The notes: generated by a model from the letters alone, not told the origin. Numbered from the stretch's first letter, positions 7,265 through 16,106 are shown. The stretch is DNA of 61,508 nt from Candidatus Saccharimonadota bacterium (GCA_009777795.1 WRLC01000001.1:1-61508); one strand, 5' to 3'. Made by a program: numbers and translations.

Positions 7265-9067
7265 CTAGCGGCTGGTGGTGACCAGCGCTTCCTCCGTGTG
7301 TGATGCGATAATTTGAATGTGAGCGTGCGAGGGGCCGGCGAAGAAGAGGCCTTGGCCGACAGGGAAGTTGCCGAGACGTTTGCGTTCCTCTTCGGTCAGT
7401 TTGAAGACGTCGGCGAGGACGTCGACGGCGCTAGGGGATTGCTTCAAGAGTAATTGCATGCTGGCGTTGGCAACAATGGCGCGGCCCATGCGGCTGGACA
7501 TAAAGTCTTCGACGTCTTGAGTGATGGTGGTGAGGCCGAGGAGGTATTTGCGGGCGCGCTTGGCGAGGCTGAAGAGGAAGTTGGCGGAATCTTCGTATTT
7601 CATAAGTTGCCAAGCCTCGTCGACAATTAACATGCGGCGGCGGCGGTCGGCGCGGACGACGTTCCAGATGTGGGAGAGGACGATGTACATGGCGATAGGG
7701 CGGAGCTCGTCTTCGAGGTCGCGGATGTTAAAGACGACCATTTGGTTATTGATGTCGATGTTGCTCTGCTGGCTGAAAATACCGGCGAAAGTGCCCGAGG
7801 TATACTTGCGGAGGCGTTGGGCGAGCTCGGGGCCGGTTGAGCCCATGTGGAGGAGGGTGTCATAGAGGTTGGCGATGGTTGGTGGTTGGTTGTTGTGGGT
7901 CAAAGGATCGGCCGTGATGCCGGCGCGGGCGTAGGTGTCGATGAGGGCTTGGTCAAGGTCGGCTTCTTCGACGGGGGTTAGGAAAGTGGTTTCGGCGCCA
8001 TTTTGCTGGACAGTCCTCTGCCCGAGCATGAGGCGGAAAAGGCCGTGCAGGGTGACGAGGTTGGAGCGGAGGCTGTCGCCAGCGTCTTCGGAGCCGACGA
8101 TTTTTGGTAAGTCGAAAGGATTGACGCGGACGTCGGAGTTAAGCGAGAGGCGGATATAGGAGCCGCCGACGGCGTCGCACATTTTTTGATATTCGTTTTC
8201 GGGGTCGACAATGAGGATCTCGGTGCCAATCATCATGGAGCGAAGGGCCTCAAGCTTGACAGCAAAGGATTTGCCGGCGCCGGACTTGGCGAAGACGGTC
8301 ATGTTGGCGTTTTCAAGGGTGAAGCGGTCGAAGATGACGAGGCCGTTGTTATGCATGTTGACGCCGTAGAGAACGCCGGAATCTTGGGTGAGGTCGGCGG
8401 AAGTGAAGGGGAAAGAGGTGGAAATGGCGCCGGTGTCCATGTTGCGGCGAATTTGCAGTTGGTCGGTAGCTTGGGGCATAATTGAGTTGAGGGCTGGCTC
8501 TTGCTGGCTGGTCGCGACTTTGGTCATGACCATTTGCTGGCCGAGGATGGTTTCGACGCGATTTTGGCTTTCGCCGAGTTCTTCGAGGGTGTTGGCCCAG
8601 ATGGTGATATAGAGGCCGAAGCGGAAGAACTTTTCGGCGCCGACTTGGAGTTTGTCGCGGAGTTCTTCGGCGTCGGCAGTGGCAGCTTCGAGCTCGGGGT
8701 CGCGGACGCGGTTGCGCTCGGCATTGACGGTCATCGAGGCTTCGAGCTGGGTGACTTTTTTACGCAAATTTTTCATGATGATGGCGGTGTCGATAGGGTA
8801 AATGAACATCGAGACGTCGAGGACTTCATCGAGGTTGATGATGGGGGAGAGCCAGCCGGTGTAGAGCATGCGAGGGTAGGCGTAGATGAAGATGGTGCGG
8901 CCAAATTTGGTGCCAAGTTGGAAGTAGCTGCTCTTGATTTCGTAGCTGGAGGGCGAGAGGAGGTCGCGCAGGGTAGTGATACCGGTGCTAAAAGCGTGTT
9001 CGGTCTCGGCGTCTTCGAGGAAACGTTGCTGGGCGGCGATTTGGGCCGCGGTTAGTTTTTTCGCCAT
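7265..9067 (-). CDS. VirB4/TraC-like type IV secretion ATPase
   Basis: 600 aa. An N-terminal CagE/TrbE/VirB4-like region is followed by a C-terminal AAA motor: Walker A AKSGAGKSFAVK at about residue 264, LIVDPENEYQKM, and Walker B-like RMLIVDEAWQLMKYED with LTTITQDVEDF downstream. VirB4 proteins energise type IV secretion and conjugation machines from the cytoplasmic side of the membrane. Its ATG overlaps the stop of the upstream gene by one base (TAATG), and a GspE-like ATPase follows. The PrgI - TraC-N-like - VirB4 order is typical of type IV secretion loci in CPR genomes and Gram-positives. VirB6, VirB8 and VirD4 homologues are not in the window. Confidence 0.88.
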   Translation of the reverse strand: MAKKLTAAQIAAQQRFLEDAETEHAFSTGITTLRDLLSPSSYEIKSSYFQLGTKFGRTIFIYAYPRMLYTGWLSPIINLDEVLDVSMFIYPIDTAIIMKNLRKKVTQLEASMTVNAERNRVRDPELEAATADAEELRDKLQVGAEKFFRFGLYITIWANTLEELGESQNRVETILGQQMVMTKVATSQQEPALNSIMPQATDQLQIRRNMDTGAISTSFPFTSADLTQDSGVLYGVNMHNNGLVIFDRFTLENANMTVFAKSGAGKSFAVKLEALRSMMIGTEILIVDPENEYQKMCDAVGGSYIRLSLNSDVRVNPFDLPKIVGSEDAGDSLRSNLVTLHGLFRLMLGQRTVQQNGAETTFLTPVEEADLDQALIDTYARAGITADPLTHNNQPPTIANLYDTLLHMGSTGPELAQRLRKYTSGTFAGIFSQQSNIDINNQMVVFNIRDLEDELRPIAMYIVLSHIWNVVRADRRRRMLIVDEAWQLMKYEDSANFLFSLAKRARKYLLGLTTITQDVEDFMSSRMGRAIVANASMQLLLKQSPSAVDVLADVFKLTEEERKRLGNFPVGQGLFFAGPSHAHIQIIASHTEEALVTTSR

Positions 9068-10065
9068 TACTGTTCCCCCCCTTCTGATGGTTTTTTGGTG
9101 CCTTTGGTAGTGTAGAGATGGGTGTAGCGTTGCCAGTCGACGAGGGGTTGGTTGACGGCGGTGTCGGGGTTATTGAAGTTGTAGTAGAGCATGGCAAGGG
9201 CGCGGGTGTCGAGGCGGACGGCAGGCACACCAACGGCGCGGAGGCCGTCGATAATGGCGGCGCTGCGGCGGGCCATTTCGGTTTTGGCGCTTTCGAACTC
9301 GGGGCGGCCAATTTTGACGGCTTGCGGGGTTGGTGTCAAGAGGGCGCTGAAGCCTTTTTTGGTGGCTTGGGCAGTTTGTTTCATCTTGTCCTCGGCGCCG
9401 TAAGAGAAGCAGACGAAAAAGCTTTTGTCCATGATGTTGGCTTCTTTGGCGAGGGCGTCGATGAAAATCATATAATCGTCCATCAGGACATTCAAAAGCA
9501 TATTGTCTTGATTGCGGCGGATGGCGGTGAGTTTTTCGAGATAGGGGCCGATGTCGATTTTTTGGCTGCGGATGGCGATTTGGATATTGAAGGTGAGGGA
9601 GTTCAAGAAGCTTTGGTAGGCATATTCGACGCTATCTTGCTCGTTGGGGCTCATGAGGTCAAAGTTGATGCTTTGAGCGGCGACGACGGCACGGAAAGAG
9701 CCGTCTTTCATGATGACGAGGCCATCGCGGATTTCGGAAATCAAGAGGGATTTCTGGGCGGTGTTGCTGGTCTGGGTTTTGGTAGGGGTATTAGCGGTGG
9801 TGACGCCGGTAGGTTGGCCGACTGGAGTGGCGCCGGGCGTGGTTGCAGGAGCGGGCGCTGGTGCGGCTTGAGATATGGATTGAGGAGGAGGAACAGATGA
9901 TGGTTGAGGAATAGATTGAGGTGTGTGAGCAGCGATTTGCGAGGTGCTGGGCGCGGCGGCGCGAGCGGCAGTGTAGGAGACAGGAGCGTTCGGTGGAATC
10001 GGGGTTGGCCCGGCAGGAGCGGGCGCGGCGTTTGGTGTTGGTGGCCTATTGGCTTGGGGTTGCAT
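9067..10065 (-). CDS. TraC-like N-terminal domain protein of the type IV secretion cluster
   Basis: 332 aa. The first ~110 residues are a Pro/Ala/Thr-rich low-complexity tail. The rest (LLISEIRDGLVIMKDGSFRAVV, MSPNEQDSVEYAYQSFLNSL, IQIAIRSQKIDIGPYLEKL) resembles the non-catalytic N-terminal domain of VirB4/TraC proteins and has no Walker motifs. It lies between PrgI and the VirB4 ATPase with one-base and 20-base overlaps, so it is almost certainly a subunit of the same complex. It may represent a VirB4 whose N-terminal module is encoded separately. The exact role is inferred from position. Confidence 0.7.
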   Translation of the reverse strand: MQPQANRPPTPNAAPAPAGPTPIPPNAPVSYTAARAAAPSTSQIAAHTPQSIPQPSSVPPPQSISQAAPAPAPATTPGATPVGQPTGVTTANTPTKTQTSNTAQKSLLISEIRDGLVIMKDGSFRAVVAAQSINFDLMSPNEQDSVEYAYQSFLNSLTFNIQIAIRSQKIDIGPYLEKLTAIRRNQDNMLLNVLMDDYMIFIDALAKEANIMDKSFFVCFSYGAEDKMKQTAQATKKGFSALLTPTPQAVKIGRPEFESAKTEMARRSAAIIDGLRAVGVPAVRLDTRALAMLYYNFNNPDTAVNQPLVDWQRYTHLYTTKGTKKPSEGGEQ

Positions 10066-10678
10066 TGCTGCCTCCTATCATGGTGTTATTTACTGGTGTC
10101 ATAATCCCCCCTCCATCATCTTGTGCATTTAGATTTATATTACCACGTTCGACGGTTTTATCAAAATCGAGGGCGAAACTGTAGTTGTCGAACATGTCGG
10201 GGGCGGTTTCGCTTTCCATCAAGATATTGTCGCTAAGGTTGCTTTCTTTGACGGCGCGGCCTTCGGTGTCGACGATGTTAGCGAGGAAGCTAAGGCGTTT
10301 GTTGGCCTCGCCGGCGCCGATGTTTCTGATGCGGCTGTTGGCGTCGACGGTTTTGGGGGCCTCAATGGCGATGTCGTGTTGGACGCCGTCGGCTTGCCAG
10401 ACGCGGGTTTTGGGGTTTAAGTGGAAGCGAAGGACGGAACTTAGGTATTTGGTCATGGTTTGTTCTTTGCGTAGGGGTAGGGCGAGGACGATGAGGAGAA
10501 GAGCGGGGGGGATAGGGATGATGGCGAAGAGTGCGACGAGACCGCCGACGCTATAAAGGCCATAAGCGGCGAAAAGTAGACCGCCGGCGATGAGGAGGAA
10601 GAGGAATTGGCGGAAAGAAAATGGCCCTAAAAGCTTGTCCTCCGCTTCGACATCTTGCGGTACTTTATAGCTGCCCAT
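10046..10678 (-). CDS. PrgI family (VirB3-like) membrane protein
   Basis: 210 aa. The N-terminus reads YKVPQDVEAEDKLLGPFSFRQFLFLL, the usual PrgI signature, followed by two adjacent membrane helices (about residues 25-70) and a soluble C-terminal part. PrgI is the VirB3-like membrane component that docks VirB4. It is the first gene of the four-gene - strand operon ending with the GspE-like ATPase. A TGCTATAAT at 10685-10693 on the - strand ends 6 nt before the ATG, so the operon mRNA is probably leaderless. Confidence 0.85.
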   Translation of the reverse strand: MGSYKVPQDVEAEDKLLGPFSFRQFLFLLIAGGLLFAAYGLYSVGGLVALFAIIPIPPALLLIVLALPLRKEQTMTKYLSSVLRFHLNPKTRVWQADGVQHDIAIEAPKTVDANSRIRNIGAGEANKRLSFLANIVDTEGRAVKESNLSDNILMESETAPDMFDNYSFALDFDKTVERGNINLNAQDDGGGIMTPVNNTMIGGSNATPSQ

Positions 10679-10684
10679 ATATAT

Positions 10685-10842
10685 ATTATAGCATACTATT
10701 TGGCAGACCTAAGACAAAAACCCACACCTCGAACGAAACAGCAGGGGCGTTGCACCTCCCTCTTGGCCTACGGCCAATTCACCCCCGCATCGTTCTCGGA
10801 ATGGGTTTTTGCCTTAGGTCTAGAAAGCGGTTGTGGTATAAT
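10685..10842. promoter_or_regulatory. Divergent leaderless promoters of prgI and the 10849 gene
   Basis: Two -10 boxes face away from each other: TATAAT (- strand) at 10685-10690 and TATAAT (+ strand) at 10837-10842. Each ends 6 nt before its start codon. The 117-nt hairpin element at 10705-10821 fills the space between them and occupies both -35 positions. Confidence 0.7.
10705..10821. repeat. Palindromic element (type D) between divergent promoters
   Basis: 31-nt arms at 10705-10735 and 10791-10821 are inverted copies (26 of 31). The 55-nt core contains a further stem, TTGGCC-TAC-GGCCAA, at its centre, so the whole can fold as one long hairpin. The architecture matches the elements in tilS and obgE. 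Apart from TCGTTCTCGG the core is not clearly homologous to them. Confidence 0.7.
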
Positions 10843-10848
10843 GTTGGT

Positions 10849-11949
10849 ATGATAGAGATGGAGGGGAAAATGGCATCAGGAGAAGGGGGAAATTCGGCGG
10901 AGCAAGAGGCGGTAGCAAACGAGTGGGAAGCGGCGATGAATCCGAATATTGGGAAGAAGTTTATCACATTGGAAGATGGGTCGAGTGTGGAGGCGCCGGA
11001 AGGTGTGCGAGACGCGCAAGAGTATAAAGAGTGGCGAGCGGAACAGCAGGCGCGAGAGGCTGAACAACAATCGGCGGTCGCGGGTGAGGCACCGGTGGCG
11101 GAAGTGTCAGAGACAAAAGCGCCAGAGGTGCAGGAGGAGCGGTCGCAGGCTTATTATGATAATTTTGCGGATGGGATGAATGTTTTTGACGCGCAGGATG
11201 CTAGGCACGCAGATGCGGCCGAGAAATATTATGAGCGGTTGGTGAGGCAGCAGGAGTCATTTAAGGGAACGCAGCATGAGGCGGAGTATTCGGACAAGGC
11301 AATTGCGGATAAATTGCGGGCGTTTCAGGATAGGTACCAGGCGGGGCAGAACGTGAATGTGGAGGCGAATGAGAATCCGGCATCGGCGGAAGCGGCAGAG
11401 GTGAAGGGCTCGGGTAAGGAGGTGCAGGAGCAGCTGAAGGAAATTGATACGAGGATTCGGCAGGACGAGATCTTGATGCAGGTGTTGTCGGATGACACAC
11501 AGTTTGCGGCGCTTTCCGAGAGGGAAGGTGGTATTTCGGCGGAGGAGCGTAAGGAAATGACAGAGCAGTGTCAAGAGCGGTTGGACGCGTTGAGGCTGGA
11601 GAAGCAGGCCTTGGAGGCCGGAGGGGCGGCGGCTGGTGCGGCGGAGCCGGGCGCGGCGACGGGCGAGACTGGAGCAGGAGCTGGTGAAGCAGCAGCAGGG
11701 GCGGCGAGCGAGACGCTTTCGGAGGAGGAACAGCGGCAGGCGAACGAGGACGGCGATTGGCTTATGGCGATGGCTGAGTCGATGGAACGGAAGCAAACTG
11801 AGGAGATGAAGCGACGGGAAGAGCTGGCGGTGAAGAACTTCCAAGGTAAGTGGGCAGCGAAATATCCGGGCCGTGCGGCGCCGGATATGGGCGATTTGAC
11901 AGAGATGTTTAAGCGGATGGTGGCGATGCTTTCGCAGCCGCGAAAATAA
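10849..11949 (+). CDS. Charged, helical soluble protein of unknown function
   Basis: 366 aa. It is very rich in Glu, Gln, Ala and Arg, with no signal peptide and no membrane helix. Several stretches (QEYKEWRAEQQAREAEQQ; EVQEQLKEIDTRIRQDEILM; QERLDALRLEKQALE) should form coiled coils. A Gly/Ala linker follows, then a C-terminal conserved-looking tail (FQGKWAAKYPGRAAPDMGDL). I do not recognise a family. The start at 10849 is chosen because TATAAT at 10837-10842 ends exactly 6 nt upstream; a longer frame into the hairpin element would begin before the promoter. It is followed by the dnaK promoter. Confidence 0.65.
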   Translation: MIEMEGKMASGEGGNSAEQEAVANEWEAAMNPNIGKKFITLEDGSSVEAPEGVRDAQEYKEWRAEQQAREAEQQSAVAGEAPVAEVSETKAPEVQEERSQAYYDNFADGMNVFDAQDARHADAAEKYYERLVRQQESFKGTQHEAEYSDKAIADKLRAFQDRYQAGQNVNVEANENPASAEAAEVKGSGKEVQEQLKEIDTRIRQDEILMQVLSDDTQFAALSEREGGISAEERKEMTEQCQERLDALRLEKQALEAGGAAAGAAEPGAATGETGAGAGEAAAGAASETLSEEEQRQANEDGDWLMAMAESMERKQTEEMKRREELAVKNFQGKWAAKYPGRAAPDMGDLTEMFKRMVAMLSQPRK

Positions 11950-11973
11950 TTGGAAAAAAGTGCTGGCAGAGTA

Positions 11974-12002
11974 TTGACATGAGTGCTAGCGGGTGATATA
12001 CT
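11974..12002 (+). promoter_or_regulatory. dnaK promoter with overlapping inverted repeat
   Basis: TTGACA (11974-11979) and TATACT (11997-12002) are separated by 17 nt, with TG in the extended -10 position. TGCTAG (11984-11989) and CTAGCA (12001-12006) form an inverted repeat across the -10, and GAGTGCTAGC resembles one half of a CIRCE operator. This suggests heat-shock repression, but a full CIRCE (TTAGCACTC-N9-GAGTGCTAA) is not present. A good SD, AAGGAG at 12047-12052, precedes the start. Confidence 0.65.
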
Positions 12003-12059
12003 AGCAGAGTAGTGTGTGGACTGCTAAAAGTCAAGTTTTAGGAAAAAAGGAGATAAGAA

Positions 12060-13967
12060 ATGGGTAAAATTATTGGAATTGACCTCGGTACGACAAATTC
12101 GGCGGTGGCTTATATGGTGGCGGGAAAGCCGGAGATTATTACGAATGCGGAGGGCGACCGCACTACGCCGAGCGTGGTGGCGCAGACGAAAAAAGGCGAG
12201 CGACTGGTGGGGAAGGTGGCGCAGCGGCAGCGAGTGACGAACCCGAAAAACACTATATATAGTGTGAAGCGGTTGATTGGGCGGAAGTTTACGGATGAGG
12301 AGGTGCAGCGCGATTTGAAGATTATGCCGTATGAGATTGTGAAAAAGGGCAATGGCGTGGCGGTGGTGATGGATGGTAAGGAATATACGCCGGAAGAGAT
12401 TAGCGCGATGATTTTGGGTAAAATTAAGGCGGACGCGGAGGCGTTTTTGGGTGAGAAGATAACAGAGGCGATTATTACGGTGCCGGCGTACTTTAACGAT
12501 CAGCAGCGGCAGGCGACGAAGGACGCGGGGAAAATCGCTGGGCTAGAGGTAAAGCGGATTATTAACGAGCCGACGGCGGCGGCGCTGGCCTATGGCTTGG
12601 ACAACAAAAAAGATGAGCAGATTGCGGTGTTTGACCTCGGTGGAGGGACGTTTGATGTGTCGATTTTGGAGCTGGGTGATGGGGTGTTTGAGGTGAAATC
12701 GACGAATGGCGATACGCATTTGGGGGGCGAGGACTTTGATAATGTGATTGTGAATTATCTGGTGGATACGTTTAAGAGTGAGAGCGGGATTGACATTCGG
12801 AAGGACGCGGCGGCGATGCAGCGGGTGAAGGACGAGGCGGAAAAGGCGAAAAAGGAGCTGTCGACGGCGCTGACGGTGGACATTAATTTGCCGTTTATTA
12901 CGGCGGATGCCGAGGGGCCGAAGCATTTTGAGCATACTTTGACGCGGGCGAAATTGGAGGAATTGACGGCGCCGCTTTTGGATCGGCTGGCGATTCCGGT
13001 GGAAAAGGCTTTGAAAGACGCGAAATTGGCGGCTAAGGACATTGAGCAGGTGGTTTTGGTCGGTGGGATGACGCGAATGCCGGCGGTGGTTGAGCGGGTG
13101 AAGAAGATTTTTGGTAAGGACCCGATGCAGGGCGTGAACCCGGACGAGGTGGTGGCGATTGGGGCGGCGATTCAAGGTGGGGTGTTGCAGGGGGACGTGA
13201 AGGATATTTTGCTCTTGGATGTGACGCCGCTGACGCTGGGAATTGAGACGGCGGGCGGGGTGCGAACACCGATGATTGAGCGAAATAGCACGATTCCGAC
13301 GTCGAAATCGCAGACTTTTTCGACCTTTAGCGATAATCAGCCGCAGGTGGAGATTCATGTTTTGCAGGGCGAGCGGGAATTTGCGCGGGATAATAAGTCG
13401 CTCGGGATGTTTGTTTTGGACGGGATTGCGCCGGCGCCGCGTGGGGTGCCGCAGATTGAGGTGACGTTTAATTTGGACGCGAATGGGATTTTGAATGTTT
13501 CGGCGAAGGATAAGGGGACGGGCAAGGAGCAGTCGATTACGATTCAGGGGTCGGGGAATATGAGTAAGGAAGACATTGAGAAGGCGCGGACAGAGGCGGA
13601 GGCGCATGCCGAGGACGATAAGCGGAAGCGTGAAGTGGTGGATGCGCGGAATCGGTTGGAGAATACGATTTATCAGGCGGAGAAGATGCCTTCGGAGTTT
13701 AGTGAGAAGATTAGCGACGAGGATAAGGAGAATATTAAGAAGGCGGTGGAGGACGCGCGGGGCAAGCTGGAGTCGGAGGATCAGGAGGAGCTGGAGCAGG
13801 CGGCGAAGGATTTGAACGAGCGGATTATGCCGATTGGGGCGAAGTTGTATCAAGAGGCGGGGGGTGCGGGTGCTTCTGGTTCGGGTGGTTCGGATGGTGG
13901 CAGCTCGGAAGGCGGCTCGGGCGGCGATGACGACGGCGCGGTTGAGGGCGAAGTTGTCAAAGAATAG
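12060..13967 (+). CDS. dnaK: Chaperone protein DnaK (Hsp70)
   Basis: 635 aa, full length. The N-terminal ATPase begins [17 protein letters not shown] and contains [14 protein letters not shown] and [18 protein letters not shown]. The substrate-binding domain has [18 protein letters not shown], and a helical lid is followed by a Gly/Ser/Asp-rich tail. DnaK folds and protects cytoplasmic proteins with DnaJ and GrpE, neither of which is adjacent here, so it is transcribed alone. Start ATG 12060 has an AAGGAG 7 nt upstream, unlike the leaderless neighbours, which fits strong expression. A bidirectional terminator follows at 13984-14016. Confidence 0.97.
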   Translation: MGKIIGIDLGTTNSAVAYMVAGKPEIITNAEGDRTTPSVVAQTKKGERLVGKVAQRQRVTNPKNTIYSVKRLIGRKFTDEEVQRDLKIMPYEIVKKGNGVAVVMDGKEYTPEEISAMILGKIKADAEAFLGEKITEAIITVPAYFNDQQRQATKDAGKIAGLEVKRIINEPTAAALAYGLDNKKDEQIAVFDLGGGTFDVSILELGDGVFEVKSTNGDTHLGGEDFDNVIVNYLVDTFKSESGIDIRKDAAAMQRVKDEAEKAKKELSTALTVDINLPFITADAEGPKHFEHTLTRAKLEELTAPLLDRLAIPVEKALKDAKLAAKDIEQVVLVGGMTRMPAVVERVKKIFGKDPMQGVNPDEVVAIGAAIQGGVLQGDVKDILLLDVTPLTLGIETAGGVRTPMIERNSTIPTSKSQTFSTFSDNQPQVEIHVLQGEREFARDNKSLGMFVLDGIAPAPRGVPQIEVTFNLDANGILNVSAKDKGTGKEQSITIQGSGNMSKEDIEKARTEAEAHAEDDKRKREVVDARNRLENTIYQAEKMPSEFSEKISDEDKENIKKAVEDARGKLESEDQEELEQAAKDLNERIMPIGAKLYQEAGGAGASGSGGSDGGSSEGGSGGDDDGAVEGEVVKE

Positions 13968-13983
13968 ATAGCCGCGAAGTGAG

Positions 13984-14016
13984 AAAACCGCCAGACCCAT
14001 GAGGTTTGGCGGTTTT
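13984..14016. terminator. Bidirectional terminator between dnaK and the 14031 gene
   Basis: AAAACCGCCAGACC and GGTTTGGCGGTTTT form a stem flanked by A and T runs on both sides, so it can end the convergent transcripts of dnaK and the - strand gene. Confidence 0.85.
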
Positions 14017-14030
14017 GAGGAGGTTATTGC

Positions 14031-14633
14031 TTAGAGTTTAGGTTTTTTGGTCTGCAGGTTGAAAGTTAAGATTATGTCGGGGTCGAGCAGGAGTTTTTCG
14101 GTCGGGCTTAAGCGGTCAACAAGTTTTTGGATTTCGTCGTCGATTTGGCCAGTGGCAAATGAGCCGGGCTGGTTCTTCAGACTTAGGTGATAGTCGTTGA
14201 GTTTGGCCAGCAGGTCGCTGCGGTTTAGGAATTTGATGCGTTCGGTGTTTTTCGCGTTTCTGAAGTAAAGGGAGAGCATGTTCGGGGGAAGCTCCTCAAG
14301 ATAGTCTTGCTCCAAATCTTCGTAGCCAACTGGGTGGCCGCCGCGGTGGATTAAGGTGCCGGTTTGGTTTCGTGCGTCATAGAGAGCGACGAAAGAAGCC
14401 GGGACTCCGCCCATCAAACCGATTTTGCCGGTTATCCTGAACACGCTGTCATTGTCTTTGGCCGCGTACTCGAGACCGAGGATGGTCGCCGAGTGCGTGA
14501 AGGTAAGCGCGTTGCCGGGGCAGGTGAACCTTACCGGGATGCTCGTTTCTGAGATTAACGCGTATTTGAACGCATCAATCAGGGTGGAACGCGAGGGGCC
14601 TTTGGAAATAATACAGATAACTTTCGTAGACAT
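14031..14633 (-). CDS. Orphan protein of unknown function (200 aa)
   Basis: No family recognised. There is no signal peptide or membrane segment; the protein looks like a soluble alpha/beta fold, with ICIISKGPSRSTLIDAFKYAL at the start and KLVDRLSPTEKLLLDPDI near the end. It is a single-gene unit with its own consensus promoter, a ~65-nt leader with hairpins and an AAAAGGAGGT SD 7 nt before the ATG. Codon use is more balanced than in the G-rich neighbours. It shares size and genetic layout with the genes at 15392, 18705, 19291 and 19798; whether it is homologous to the 15392 protein is uncertain. Confidence 0.7.
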   Translation of the reverse strand: MSTKVICIISKGPSRSTLIDAFKYALISETSIPVRFTCPGNALTFTHSATILGLEYAAKDNDSVFRITGKIGLMGGVPASFVALYDARNQTGTLIHRGGHPVGYEDLEQDYLEELPPNMLSLYFRNAKNTERIKFLNRSDLLAKLNDYHLSLKNQPGSFATGQIDDEIQKLVDRLSPTEKLLLDPDIILTFNLQTKKPKL

Positions 14634-14703
14634 AAAATCTACCTCCTTTTAAAAGCTCAGCCGAAGCTGGCACCATAGCTAGATAAACTAGCCATCTCTA
14701 TCT

Positions 14704-14732
14704 ATTATATCATACTAGTGGTTAAAAGTCAA
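14704..14732 (-). promoter_or_regulatory. Consensus promoter of the 14031 gene
   Basis: On the - strand TTGACT (14727-14732) and TATAAT (14704-14709) are 17 nt apart with TGATATAAT. The spacer begins TTTAACCAC and ends AGTATGA, close to the promoters of the 18705 and 19798 genes. The leader contains GGCTAG-TTTAT-CTAGCT and GCCAGCTTCGGCTG hairpins before the SD. Confidence 0.8.
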
Positions 14733-14785
14733 GAGGAGGGGGCGGTTGGGTTGATTTTGGGGGGATTTGAGGTAGAATAATAGAT

Positions 14786-15325
14786 ATGAGTGGAAAGAGG
14801 CGGACTGTGGGTTTTTCAGGGGCGCGGGTGCGGATAATTGCAGGGGAGTTTAAGGGGCGGAAACTGGAGACGCCGCCGCGGGCGGCGGCGCATGTGATGG
14901 GCGAAAGGGAGCGGGCGGCGGTTTTTAATGTGTTGTTTTCGTTGGGGGTGCTTGCGGAGGCACGGGTGTTGGATGTTTTTGCGGGGTCGGGGGCGCTGGG
15001 GTTGGAGGCGATTTCGCGAGGGGCGGTTTCGGTTGATTTTGTGGAAAACAACCCGAAGACGCGAGAGGTGATAAAGAGGAATGCGGCTGCGCTGGGGGTG
15101 GAGCCAGTAAAGAGCGAAAGTTATGAGTTGATATTTTCCGATGCGCCTTATGATGAACCGCAGTGGGAGCTGGTGGCGAAATTGCCGGGGTTGTTGGCGG
15201 AGGGCGGGTGTTTGGTGATTTCGCACTCTAAGAGTGAGCAAATTCCGGAATTTGTGGTGGCGGGGTTGAAAAACGTCTACTCAAAGACGTTTGCGGCGGC
15301 GCAGATTGATATTTTTATGAAATAA
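14786..15325 (+). CDS. rsmD: 16S rRNA (guanine966-N2)-methyltransferase
   Basis: 179 aa, the usual size. It has the RsmD signature RIIAGEFKGRKLETPP, then RERAAVFNVL, the SAM-binding motif VLDVFAGSGALGLEAISRGA, the acidic VDFVENNP, and the catalytic motif IV as SDAPYDEP, which replaces the common DPPY. It methylates G966 of 16S rRNA during 30S assembly. TAGAAT at 14773-14778 ends 7 nt before the ATG, consistent with a leaderless transcript. The gene stands alone between two orphan genes on the other strand and shares a bidirectional terminator with the 15392 gene. Confidence 0.92.
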   Translation: MSGKRRTVGFSGARVRIIAGEFKGRKLETPPRAAAHVMGERERAAVFNVLFSLGVLAEARVLDVFAGSGALGLEAISRGAVSVDFVENNPKTREVIKRNAAALGVEPVKSESYELIFSDAPYDEPQWELVAKLPGLLAEGGCLVISHSKSEQIPEFVVAGLKNVYSKTFAAAQIDIFMK

Positions 15326-15345
15326 CAGGGGGGGGAGAGAATCAA

Positions 15346-15376
15346 AGACCGCCGGGCGAAATTGCCGGGCGGTTTT
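15346..15376. terminator. Bidirectional terminator between rsmD and the 15392 gene
   Basis: GACCGCCGGGC-GAAATT-GCCGGGCGGT followed by TTTT on the + strand and by CTTT on the - strand. It lies between convergent stop codons. Confidence 0.8.
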
Positions 15377-15391
15377 GATAATGACGTTGAT

Positions 15392-15979
15392 TTAGGCGAT
15401 AGACTGGCTGGGGGCTCCACCGGCCAAGAAACCGGTTGACCTAAAGAGGTGGTCCAAAAAGTTGAATAGTAAGTCGATGCGAACCCGGTGAGCACGCTGC
15501 CTGATTTTGGTGAAGTTGTCGTGGTGGAGGAAGTCCTGTTTGAGGGCGTAGGGCGATTCGTAGACGGGCAGGGTGTTCTTGGAGTCGTAGCAGGTGATTA
15601 TTTCGAGGAGCTCAGAGGCGGCCAGAGTGAACTTGGCCATGGCGGGCGGGGCCATAAAGGGCAGGTTGGCTGATAAATAAGAGAACATTTTGTGGTAGGC
15701 CCGGTCGTCGGTGCGGAGTTGAATGAGGCCACAAAAAGAGGCGTCAATTTCGCCTGCAACTTCGAGCTCAACCGTACCGTCGATATGAGAATCGGGGTTT
15801 GGGTGCTGGTCGTAGCTGCAGGTGAAGCCGCTACCGGTGGCGGTGCCCTCGAAGCTTCCCAGTAAAAAGCCATGGAAACTGGGGTGGCGGAGCCGGCCGC
15901 AGAAGACGAAGGTGGTGATTCCCGCGTTGTCGCGGATGAGGTTGCAGAAGTTCTTGTTAGGGTTGGCGATCTTGTCCAT
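15392..15979 (-). CDS. Orphan protein of unknown function (195 aa)
   Basis: No family recognised. It appears soluble, with no signal peptide. Central region: SYDQHPNPDSHIDGTVELEV and EIDASFCGLIQLRTDDRAYH. C-terminus: basic HRVRIDLLFNFLDHLFRSTGF. The gene is monocistronic with a TTGACT-17-TATAAA promoter (16078-16106), a ~90-nt leader, and CGAAAGGAGG before the ATG. Like the 14031 gene it has unusual codon balance for this strand, strong expression signals and a private terminator. Possibly lineage-specific. Confidence 0.7.
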   Translation of the reverse strand: MDKIANPNKNFCNLIRDNAGITTFVFCGRLRHPSFHGFLLGSFEGTATGSGFTCSYDQHPNPDSHIDGTVELEVAGEIDASFCGLIQLRTDDRAYHKMFSYLSANLPFMAPPAMAKFTLAASELLEIITCYDSKNTLPVYESPYALKQDFLHHDNFTKIRQRAHRVRIDLLFNFLDHLFRSTGFLAGGAPSQSIA

Positions 15980-16077
15980 TTTGCCTCCTTTCGAGGTGCT
16001 GGGTGGGCGTGTCGTGGTGTCATTATTTCAAAGTCCAGAAAATGAGCACGGACAGGCCATACTCTCTTACTAAGTTA

Positions 16078-16106
16078 TTTATAGCATGAATAGGGCTAGA
16101 AGTCAA
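16078..16106 (-). promoter_or_regulatory. Promoter of the 15392 gene
   Basis: On the - strand TTGACT (16101-16106) and TATAAA (16078-16083) are 17 nt apart, with TGC just before the -10. Confidence 0.7.

Noticed and set aside
12543-14000. A 485-codon open frame on the strand opposite dnaK
   Set aside because: It is rich in Arg, His and Leu, a shadow of the G-rich dnaK coding strand; dnaK itself is unmistakable.
15328-15335. A run of eight G as a phase-variation tract
   Set aside because: It lies after the rsmD stop and before its terminator, with no gene or promoter that slippage could switch.
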